Of a DNA stretch of 64,000 nt, positions 43,289 to 50,627 are shown in pieces. Each line of letters begins with the position of its first letter. The first letter of the stretch is position 1. The position numbers were made by a program, and so were the translations under genes. Source of the stretch: Barnesiella merdipullorum (lineage in GTDB: Bacteria > Bacteroidota > Bacteroidia > Bacteroidales > Barnesiellaceae); assembly GCA_019116365.1 (NCBI GenBank), contig DXBT01000035.1, positions 5,566 to 69,565 on the forward strand, written 5' to 3'. Under the pieces are notes generated by a model that made no database searches, was not told the origin of the DNA, and was given only the letters and a program-made list of their open reading frames with translations.

Positions 43289-43732
43289 CATAAAAAACGA
43301 AGAATTTTCCCTAAATCAGAGTGCCTTTTGTTATCGCAGGGGAAGAGTCTTGAAATAAATATTTTCTTGAGGGGAATAATGATTCTGTTGCAGGCTGTTT
43401 GGTAGAAACGATCCCCTGTATATGTGCGATTTTAGAATTTTACGGGAGTCAGTTCTTCTCGAGAGTAAAAAAGGGCCCGATATTTTTTTTATAAAAGTGC
43501 GTTCATAAAAAAAAAGTTATTATTTTTGAAATAATAAAATTGAATTGATACTGAGAATTGTGCCATTTTGGACTCGGGAATCAGTTTGATGGAATAAAAA
43601 TTAGTATGGGGACGAAGCAAATAATCAATGCATAGGGGGCAGGATAGAGAAGTGTAATGCTATACTATTCTCTATGTCATGATATTTGTTTACTTATTAA
43701 AAGGGATATTAAACAATAACTAATATTGAAGT
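43289..43732. other. AT-rich intergenic region upstream of the GYF_2-CD225 gene
   Basis: About 440 bases without a credible gene. A plus-strand -7-like TATTTTTG is at 43521-43528, embedded in an inverted repeat (TTATTATTT/AAATAATAA, 43518-43538). Further on, ATAGAGAA/TTCTCTAT (43644-43651 with 43668-43675) could form a leader hairpin. The base composition is far more AT-rich than in the flanking genes. Confidence 0.5.
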
Positions 43733-44218
43733 ATGGAATACTATTTTTACTTGAATGATCGTAATGAGCAGCAAGGACCTATTTCGGCCGATCAGCTGGC
43801 TTCACGTGGTGTGACTCTCAATACGAAGGTGTGGAAACAGGGTATGTCTCAGTGGCAATCGGTCAGTGAAATTCCTGAATTGGTAGCATTGTTTGAACAA
43901 CAGCAAAGAGGGGCAACACCCCCGCCTCCTCCTCCAGCTTTTGATACGGTACCTCCGACTCCAAGACCGCAGCCAGTACCCTCAAAACCCGATAATTTGT
44001 TGGTCTGGTCTATTTTGACTACGGTCCTTTGTTGTCTCCCGTTGGGTATTGTGGCTATTGTTTATTCAAGTAAAGTAGATTCTCTGTGGACCGAGGGTAA
44101 ATATGAAGAAGCCAGAAAAGCGGCCGAAAGTGCTAAAATCTATTGCCTTGTTTCTTTGGGATTGGGTATCATAGGTGGTATCATAGGATTCCTGGCCGGA
44201 TTTTTGAGCGCATTATAA
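43733..44218 (+). CDS. GYF_2 (DUF4339)-CD225 membrane protein
   Basis: A 161-residue protein. The N-terminal GYF_2 domain (about 2-52) reads YYFYLNDRNEQQGPISADQL, then TKVWKQGMSQWQSVSEIPEL. A Pro-rich linker (about 62-85) follows. A C-terminal CD225/dispanin-like segment has two hydrophobic stretches (LLVWSILTTVLCCLPLGIVAIVYSSKV and IYCLVSLGLGIIGGIIGFLAGFL). GYF_2 domains are thought to bind proline-rich or protein partners; CD225 proteins (IFITM relatives) alter membranes. The start codon of the DUF2752 gene follows 3 bases after its stop. Function unknown. Confidence 0.85.
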   Translation: MEYYFYLNDRNEQQGPISADQLASRGVTLNTKVWKQGMSQWQSVSEIPELVALFEQQQRGATPPPPPPAFDTVPPTPRPQPVPSKPDNLLVWSILTTVLCCLPLGIVAIVYSSKVDSLWTEGKYEEARKAAESAKIYCLVSLGLGIIGGIIGFLAGFLSAL

Positions 44219-44221
44219 CCG

Positions 44222-44596
44222 ATGAAGAAGGCAATTGTCTTGCTGGTAATTTTGTGTGGACTCGGGATTTACTTTATGATAGATCCCGAGTCTGTCTCGT
44301 TTATGCCTCGTTGTGTATTTCATTGGTGCACTGGATTGGACTGCCCGGCGTGTGGCACGCAGCGTGCCATGCACCAGTTGCTCCATGGTCATTTGCGTGA
44401 GGCTTTTGCCTATAATCCTTTTTTGCTGATCTCTCTCCCTTATCTGGGAGGTCTGATCTTATGCCGCTGGTTCAATAACAAAGGATGGTTTGATGGGCTG
44501 AAGAGAGTCTGTTATCATCCCGTAATGGTTAATATTTATCTGATTCTACTGGTAGCTTGGTGGATTGGACGGAATATTTGGTTGCACAACGGGTAA
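44222..44596 (+). CDS. DUF2752 membrane protein
   Basis: A 124-residue protein with three hydrophobic segments and the DUF2752 signature CTGLDCPACGTQRAMHQLLHGH followed by AFAYNPFLLISLP. The paired Cys motif may bind metal. It starts 3 bases after the GYF_2-CD225 stop, so the two are surely co-transcribed. Function unknown. Confidence 0.88.
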   Translation: MKKAIVLLVILCGLGIYFMIDPESVSFMPRCVFHWCTGLDCPACGTQRAMHQLLHGHLREAFAYNPFLLISLPYLGGLILCRWFNNKGWFDGLKRVCYHPVMVNIYLILLVAWWIGRNIWLHNG

Positions 44597-44744
44597 TGAC
44601 TTGAAAACTATTTCTACTGGGAGGATACTGCTGGATAAAGCTCTTTCGAGTTTTAGAAATCGGGTATAATTTTTTTTGATGTGGATAGCCGGGGCATGGT
44701 GCGCTAATTTGTGCGTGTCGGGTAGTTGTTTCATGGATTTTTCC

Positions 44745-44752
44745 TAAGTTTG
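44745..44752 (+). promoter_or_regulatory. -7 element upstream of the C45-like hydrolase
   Basis: TAAGTTTG, 15 bases before the ATG at 44768. GTTG at 44725-44728 could be a short-spaced -33 box (16 bases). Confidence 0.55.
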
Positions 44753-44767
44753 TAAAAAATCAAGGTT

Positions 44768-45973
44768 ATGTATAAGCGGTTGTCACTTCTCTTACTCTTG
44801 TGTGTGGTGGCCGGGGTATCGGCTTGGGCCTGTACGTCGGCCGTGGTTTCGGGTCGGGTGACCCCCGACGGGCGTCCACTCCTGTGGAAGCATCGTGACG
44901 CCTCGGACCTCAACAACCGCATCGTGCGCTTCGATGCCGTCAAGGGGCAATTCTCTTTCGTGGGAGTGGTCAACGGTACCGACACGCTGGCCCGCGAGGT
45001 GTGGACCGGCTACAACAGCGAGGGGTTTGCCGTGATGAATACGGCTTCGTATAACCTCAAGAGCGATACCTCGTCGCTGGCCGACCGCGAGGGGATAGTG
45101 ATGAAGCGGGCTTTGGGTTGCTGTCGCACGGTCGATGACTTTGCCCGACTGCTCGACGAGTGGCCCCGGCCTATCGGGGTAGAGGCCAACTTCGGGGTAA
45201 TCGATGCCGAGGGCGGTGCCGCCTATTTCGAGGTGAACAATTATGAGGTGACTCGCTACGACGTAGCCGATAGTCCCGATGGCTATCTGTTGCGCACCAA
45301 CTACTCGATGTCGGGCCGCACCGATGAGGGATTCGGTTATATCCGTTACGACAATGCTGCCCGCCTTTTTGCTCCTGTGGCTGCTCAAAAAGCCATTACG
45401 GCCGAGTGGCTGACGGGCGTCTGCTCCCGTTCGTTTTATCACGATTTCCTGGACCGGGACTTCTCGGGCGACCATTGGGTAGTCGATCAGGATTTCATTC
45501 CTCGATACAGCACTTCGGCATCGTTGGTGGTCGAGGGGGTAAAGCCCGGGGAGTCGCCGCTGTTCACCACCATGTGGACGGTGTTGGGTTATCCGCCCTG
45601 TTCGGTGGTATTGCCGGTGTGGCTTGGTTGCAACAGCGGGGTGCCTGCTCTGTTGCAGGCCAGCGATGGCACGTTGCGTTCGCCTCTGTGCGAGTGGTCC
45701 AATGCGTTGAAGCACGAGGCTTTCCCCGTTGTGCGTGGCAGCGGGTCGCACTATCTGCACATGGCACGTCTCTTCCGTCCCGACGGTAGCGGTATTACCC
45801 AACAGCTGCTCAATCTCGAGAAGAAGGTCTATGCTCAAAGCCGAGCGCTGCTCGATGAGGCCCGCCACTCCGGCTTGTGGAACGACCGGCGGGTAGAGAA
45901 GACGTTGAGTGACATTCAAGAAGAGGTATCTCAAACGTTCTCTCGAATATTGAAGCAAACCCATGAAAAATAA
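44768..45973 (+). CDS. Secreted Ntn-type amidohydrolase, C45-like
   Basis: A 401-residue protein. The signal peptide MYKRLSLLLLLCVVAGVSAWA is followed at once by CTSAVVSGRVTPDGRPLLWKHRD. In N-terminal nucleophile hydrolases such as choloylglycine hydrolase and acyl-CoA:6-APA acyltransferase, a free Cys followed by Thr/Ser and a later Arg/Asp is the active site. Here signal peptidase I cleavage after Ala-Trp-Ala would expose Cys22 without autoproteolysis. Other supporting parts are WTGYNSEGFAVMNTASYNL and NYSMSGR. The substrate could be a bile-acid, N-acyl or peptide amide; I cannot tell which. Confidence 0.78.
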   Translation: MYKRLSLLLLLCVVAGVSAWACTSAVVSGRVTPDGRPLLWKHRDASDLNNRIVRFDAVKGQFSFVGVVNGTDTLAREVWTGYNSEGFAVMNTASYNLKSDTSSLADREGIVMKRALGCCRTVDDFARLLDEWPRPIGVEANFGVIDAEGGAAYFEVNNYEVTRYDVADSPDGYLLRTNYSMSGRTDEGFGYIRYDNAARLFAPVAAQKAITAEWLTGVCSRSFYHDFLDRDFSGDHWVVDQDFIPRYSTSASLVVEGVKPGESPLFTTMWTVLGYPPCSVVLPVWLGCNSGVPALLQASDGTLRSPLCEWSNALKHEAFPVVRGSGSHYLHMARLFRPDGSGITQQLLNLEKKVYAQSRALLDEARHSGLWNDRRVEKTLSDIQEEVSQTFSRILKQTHEK

Positions 45974-46020
45974 TTTCGAAGGCGGTGTCTTATTGCCTTC
46001 ATAACGGTCTAAGAATACAG

Positions 46021-47115
46021 ATGGTATTAAATGATGATGTAACTCTTTCAAAAACAATTACGTTTTTGAGGTTCCCGTTGATTGTAGCGGTAATTTTTAT
46101 TCACACAAACTTGAGTGGAGTGGTGATTAATGGCGCGTTATTGGAAGATGGGGCCCAATTCCATATATATAGGCTGGTGCATTATATCATAAAGGAAGAT
46201 CTTTCTCGAACAGCAGTACCTCTCTTTTTCTTTTTCTCGGGGTTCTTGTTTTTTTATCACTCCGATTTCTCATTTCGGGTATATGGACAAAAATTGAAGA
46301 AACGTGTTCGAACTTTGTTGATTCCATATATATTTTGGAACATAGTAGTCTTGTTGTTTACCCTGTTATCCCAACTATTTCTTTCTTCCATGACATCGGG
46401 CAGGAGCAGGTTAATAGCAGATTACACTTGGTTGGATTGGTTGAATCTGTTTTGGAGCCATTGGGATGAAATGCCTATCTGTTATCAGTTATGGTTTATA
46501 CGAGATTTGATGATTGTTATCATCTTTACTCCGATACTTTATTATGCCATTAAGTATGGGAAAATAGTTACACTTCTCATACTTGGAGGGCTATGGTTGG
46601 CATTTGATACATCTGCTAAAGCCCCGGGCTTCAGCTTGGCTGCTTTTTTCTTCTTTACTTTTGGCGCCTGGTATAGTATTAACAAGCAGAATTTTACGGT
46701 CAGTTTCCGATTCATGCGTTGGCCGGCAACTTTTGTATATTTGAGTTTGGTTGCGCTGGATACCTGGTTGTGGTATCGTGGTGTGACCGGCTTCCCTTAT
46801 ATAAACAGGCTGGGCATTGTTGTGGGACTGTTTGCCGTCATTTCCTGGACTGCATATGGCATAAAGAAAGAAGATTTGCACACCAGTGCTTTGTTGGCCG
46901 GAAGTTCCTTCTTCGTTTATGCTTATCATGGAGTACCTTTGGCTTTTGTTGTAAAGTATTGGGTAAAATTGTTGTACCCCATTAGTGAGTCGATGATGTT
47001 ATTGAGTTACTTGCTGATACCGTTTTTCATTGCGGGTATAGGGGTTTGTATATATGCATTATTGCGCAAGTATCTACCTGCCACGACGGCATTAATTACA
47101 GGGGGACGTTTATGA
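46021..47115 (+). CDS. Membrane acyltransferase, acyltransferase-3 family
   Basis: A 364-residue integral membrane protein from the ATG at 46021 (MVLNDDVTLSKTITFLRF). It has about ten membrane segments. The start (LRFPLIVAVIFIHTNLSG) has the conserved Arg and His of the acyltransferase-3/OafA/WecH family. FFFFSGFLFFYH and LWFIRDLMIVIIFTPILY match the next blocks. Such proteins O-acetylate sugars. The base composition is lower in GC than in most of the window, and no polysaccharide genes lie beside it. Confidence 0.85.
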   Translation: MVLNDDVTLSKTITFLRFPLIVAVIFIHTNLSGVVINGALLEDGAQFHIYRLVHYIIKEDLSRTAVPLFFFFSGFLFFYHSDFSFRVYGQKLKKRVRTLLIPYIFWNIVVLLFTLLSQLFLSSMTSGRSRLIADYTWLDWLNLFWSHWDEMPICYQLWFIRDLMIVIIFTPILYYAIKYGKIVTLLILGGLWLAFDTSAKAPGFSLAAFFFFTFGAWYSINKQNFTVSFRFMRWPATFVYLSLVALDTWLWYRGVTGFPYINRLGIVVGLFAVISWTAYGIKKEDLHTSALLAGSSFFVYAYHGVPLAFVVKYWVKLLYPISESMMLLSYLLIPFFIAGIGVCIYALLRKYLPATTALITGGRL

Positions 47116-47264
47116 GCCGAGAGAGGTTGTGATATGGTTTTCCTTTTCCCTCAAATGTAGAACGACACAGACCGTCACTCCGTATGGTGATGCGGGGGCC
47201 AATAGAAATCCCGTGCGGTTATTTCCGGGTATTTTCGCTCGGTTGGAATAGTTCGAGTTGCAAA

Positions 47265-49259
47265 TTATATTTCTTCCAACCGATTCAGCCGGTCGATGAG
47301 TTCGTTGCCCAAGGCAGTTTTCTCTTCGATGTGGCGGCAGACCATCTGGACGAAGGGATCGCTCTTGAACTGGCCCCGCACCTGCTCGAAGTCGCCATCG
47401 CGCTGGCTGGTCGAACCATCGACTCCGAAGCCGATGCGCGAAATGGTCGAGAACTCTTTGCGGGCGTCGTCGTAGAGCAGGTGGTCGAGCTTTACTACCG
47501 ACTCGTTCCACTGTCGCACGATGGCAATGATATCCTGCGGGGTGAGACTGTCTATCTCTTTCCCGTACCAGCGCTTCATTTGCGAGCATACCCAAGTCCA
47601 CTCCATGTCGTAGTAGCGGCGGTGCAGGGCGTGGAAGTCGGCTTCGGCCTGCGCAAGGGTGTAGCCGTTGTTGCCGGTGATGCGGTCGATCTCCTCCTCG
47701 ACGGCTTGTTTGGGCAGGATGAGTCCCGCCAGGTCTATCCATTCGCCTTGGCCCAAACTATCGGTGGGTTGGAGCCGACGATGCAGGTCGTCGATATTGG
47801 CGAAGGGGGCCCCTTCGAGCCGTTTGATGATGGAGTTGCCCATGAACTTGTGGATGGCCATCGTGTAGAGTTGTATCCCCTTCTCGAGCGAACTGTGCTT
47901 GATGGTGGTGCTTTGGAACGAGTAGCTTTCGGAGGTTTCGCCCGACGTCTGTTTGAGCCCTTGCAGGGTGTCGATACCTTGCAGCATCTTCTGGATGGTA
48001 TAGGGGCTGAGCAGGTTGAAGTTGATGCAGTCGAGCTTGTCGGGGTCGGTGCGTCGGTCGCGCTTGGGCCACTTCTGGGCATCGCGTATGGTACCTACAC
48101 TCTTGAGGTTGGCCCCCGGCACGAGGTAGGAGTGCTTGCCGTGCTCGATGAGGTATGAGAAAGGCATGCCCGAGGTGTCGGGGTGGTTGACGTGACGACC
48201 CATGATGAGCGAGAAGGCGCCTATCTTGGCGGGCCACAGCATATAGGAATCGCTGGTGGTCTTCGACCCGCGCTCGACGACTCCCTGATGGATGGGGCCC
48301 AGTTTGTACATGTGGTTGCTTTGGTTCGATCCGCTGCCGGCGTTGAGGAACGAGAACATGCCGGCAATGAGCAGGCTCGATTTGTGCATGGTCACCGTGT
48401 AGGGGCCGGCAAAGATGGCGCAGGCCTCGCCGTTCTCGCCCTGGCAGTTGCTGAAGAAGAGCGAGTCGTGAGCCGAAAATAGGTGGAAGAGGTGGCAGGC
48501 TTGTCCCACAAAGCAGCGCGACAATACCGCACCGTCGCTCACACAGGCGCCCGAGCTGATGATGAAATCCTCGGCCGTGACGTTGGCCCCGATCGATACG
48601 GGTGCCTCCCGGCAACTGTTGATACTCCCGTTTTCAAGTCGTGAGGCGCCGTCGATGCAGCAAGCGTCGCCGATGCACACGTTGCGTATCGTGCCCGTGT
48701 TGACTATATGGACACCGTTGCCTATGGTTCCACGGTTGCTTGTCACGGTAGCGGCATAATCGGTTACCATCTGCCGGAGCCGACGGGTGAGGTCGGGACG
48801 GTGGCGATACATGGCGATGAGGTAGGCCAGCTGTGCCGACAGCCGGTTGTAGATGGGTACCTCGCGGCCCCCTGTTTCGTTGAGTACCGATACTTCGGTA
48901 CCGTTGCCGAAGGAGCTTTCTCCCTCGGTGAGCAACAGGTTCACGTTTTGTATGTAGCAGTCGTCGCCTATGTGATAGTTGGCTATGTAGTTGGCGACGC
49001 CATCGATGAGGGTGTTGTTGCCCACCGTGCAGTTGTGCAGCGTGACGTTGTGCAGTCCGGCACGTCGGGTGAGTCCTCCCGGCAGGGTAATGGTCTTGTC
49101 GAATACTCCCAACACGATTTCTCCCGAGAATCGGGTGTGGGTGATGGTCGAGGGCGAAAAGCCTTCGGCTACTTGCATTTGGTTCCAGTCGTCGGCCTCG
49201 CATCCCTGGGCGGTGAGCCGGCTGATTTCTGTAGCATTGAGTTTACGATAATTCGTCAT
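47265..49259 (-). CDS. DUF4954 family beta-helix protein
   Basis: A 664-residue cytosolic protein. The first half contains many hexapeptide-like turns (VTLHNCTVGNNTLIDGVANYIANYHIGDDCYIQNV, then VHIVNTGTIRNVCIGDACCIDGAS, then VSIGANVTAEDFIISSGACVSDGAVLSRCFVGQAC) typical of a left-handed beta helix. The second half is mainly helical. Length and order match DUF4954, common in Bacteroidales and often annotated near nucleotidyltransferase-type enzymes. No catalytic motif is clear. Function unknown. Confidence 0.85.
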   Translation of the reverse strand: MTNYRKLNATEISRLTAQGCEADDWNQMQVAEGFSPSTITHTRFSGEIVLGVFDKTITLPGGLTRRAGLHNVTLHNCTVGNNTLIDGVANYIANYHIGDDCYIQNVNLLLTEGESSFGNGTEVSVLNETGGREVPIYNRLSAQLAYLIAMYRHRPDLTRRLRQMVTDYAATVTSNRGTIGNGVHIVNTGTIRNVCIGDACCIDGASRLENGSINSCREAPVSIGANVTAEDFIISSGACVSDGAVLSRCFVGQACHLFHLFSAHDSLFFSNCQGENGEACAIFAGPYTVTMHKSSLLIAGMFSFLNAGSGSNQSNHMYKLGPIHQGVVERGSKTTSDSYMLWPAKIGAFSLIMGRHVNHPDTSGMPFSYLIEHGKHSYLVPGANLKSVGTIRDAQKWPKRDRRTDPDKLDCINFNLLSPYTIQKMLQGIDTLQGLKQTSGETSESYSFQSTTIKHSSLEKGIQLYTMAIHKFMGNSIIKRLEGAPFANIDDLHRRLQPTDSLGQGEWIDLAGLILPKQAVEEEIDRITGNNGYTLAQAEADFHALHRRYYDMEWTWVCSQMKRWYGKEIDSLTPQDIIAIVRQWNESVVKLDHLLYDDARKEFSTISRIGFGVDGSTSQRDGDFEQVRGQFKSDPFVQMVCRHIEEKTALGNELIDRLNRLEEI

Positions 49260-49328
49260 AATGGCAGAGATTAAAAAGGCCGGAGGAGGTAGCCCAGTGA
49301 GTATTTATGTGGAGAGGGGGCGCCCCGG

Positions 49329-50573
49329 TCAGGAGGCGCCTTCTTCTTCGTTGTCGGTAGCGATTTCGTCGTAGTGCTGGAAGAGGAAATCGTTGTAGGG
49401 GAATCGCGTGGTGTGAATCTCCTTCACGCGCTGGTAGAGCAGCGACTTCAACTCGTCGATGTTGGTTTTGTTGCGGGCCGAGATGAAGATGCAGTTGTCG
49501 TGCATTTTTCCCATCCAGGTCTCTTTCAGCTCGTCGAGCGAGATGTTTTCGCGGGTGCGCGGGGTGAGGTCGTCGGCCGCTTTCTCGACATAGGAGAAGG
49601 CGTCGATTTTGTTGAAGACCAGAATCATGGGCTTGTTGGACGAGTCGCACACCTCTTGCAGAGTCTTGTTCACCACCTCGATTTGCTCCTCGAAAGCCGG
49701 GTGAGAGATATCGACCACGTGGAGCAGCAGGTCGGCTTCGCGCACCTCGTCGAGAGTCGATTTGAACGAATCGACCAAGTGGGTGGGCAACTTGCGGATG
49801 AAGCCTACGGTATCGGAGAGGAGGAAGGGCAGGTTATCGACGATTACCTTGCGCACGGTGGTATCGAGGGTGGCAAAGAGTTTGTTCTCGGCAAAGACCT
49901 CGCTCTTGGCCAGCAGGTTCATGAGGGTCGATTTTCCCACGTTGGTATAGCCTACCAGCGCCACGCGCACCAGTTTACCCCGGTTCTTGCGCTGGATGCT
50001 CTTTTGGCGGTCGATGCTTTTCAGCTCCTCCTTCAGGTTCGAAATCTTGTCGAGGATGATACGGCGGTCGGTCTCGATCTGAGTCTCACCGGGACCACGC
50101 ATACCGATACCGCCTCGTTGCCGCTCGAGGTGAGTCCACAGGCGGGTGAGTCGGGGCAGCAGATATTGGTACTGAGCCAGCTCGACCTGCCGTTTGGCGT
50201 TGGCCGTCTGGGCCCGTTTGGCAAAGATGTCGAGGATGAGGCTGGTGCGGTCGAGAATCTTCACTTGCAGTTCCTTCTCGATGTTCTGTACCTGCTTGGC
50301 CGAGAGGTCGTCGTCGAAGATGACCATACCTATCTCATTCTCATCGATGTAGTTTTTTATTTCGGTCAGTTTGCCCGCACCGACGAATGTGCGGGAGTTG
50401 GGGGTATCGAGCCGTTGCAGAAATTTCTTCACGGGCTGAGCCCCGGCGGTTTCGGCCAGGAAGGCCAGTTCGTCGAGATATTCATTGGCTTTTGCCTCGT
50501 TCTGGGTATTGGTAATCAATCCCACCAGGACGGTGCGTTCGGTTTCTTCTTGGGTTAAGATAAATTCTTTCAT
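49329..50573 (-). CDS. hflX: GTPase HflX
   Basis: A 414-residue protein from the ATG at 50573 (MKEFILTQEETERTV). The HflX N-terminal domain has FVGAGKLTEIKNYI. It is followed by the hallmark RGGIGMRGPGETQIETDRR, the G-domain with GYTNVGKSTL, DTVGFIRKLPTHLVDSFKSTL, and NKID. It splits or rescues ribosomes under stress. The -7 element TATTTTTG lies 25 bases upstream. Confidence 0.95.
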   Translation of the reverse strand: MKEFILTQEETERTVLVGLITNTQNEAKANEYLDELAFLAETAGAQPVKKFLQRLDTPNSRTFVGAGKLTEIKNYIDENEIGMVIFDDDLSAKQVQNIEKELQVKILDRTSLILDIFAKRAQTANAKRQVELAQYQYLLPRLTRLWTHLERQRGGIGMRGPGETQIETDRRIILDKISNLKEELKSIDRQKSIQRKNRGKLVRVALVGYTNVGKSTLMNLLAKSEVFAENKLFATLDTTVRKVIVDNLPFLLSDTVGFIRKLPTHLVDSFKSTLDEVREADLLLHVVDISHPAFEEQIEVVNKTLQEVCDSSNKPMILVFNKIDAFSYVEKAADDLTPRTRENISLDELKETWMGKMHDNCIFISARNKTNIDELKSLLYQRVKEIHTTRFPYNDFLFQHYDEIATDNEEEGAS

Positions 50574-50597
50574 GTGTCGTACTCCAAAGACGTACCT

Positions 50598-50605
50598 CAA
50601 AAATA
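50598..50605 (-). promoter_or_regulatory. -7 element upstream of hflX
   Basis: The minus strand reads TATTTTTG between the metalloprotease stop and the hflX start. No clear -33 box. Confidence 0.45.
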
Positions 50606-50627
50606 ATGCTTTTTATCGGGTCTTTGT

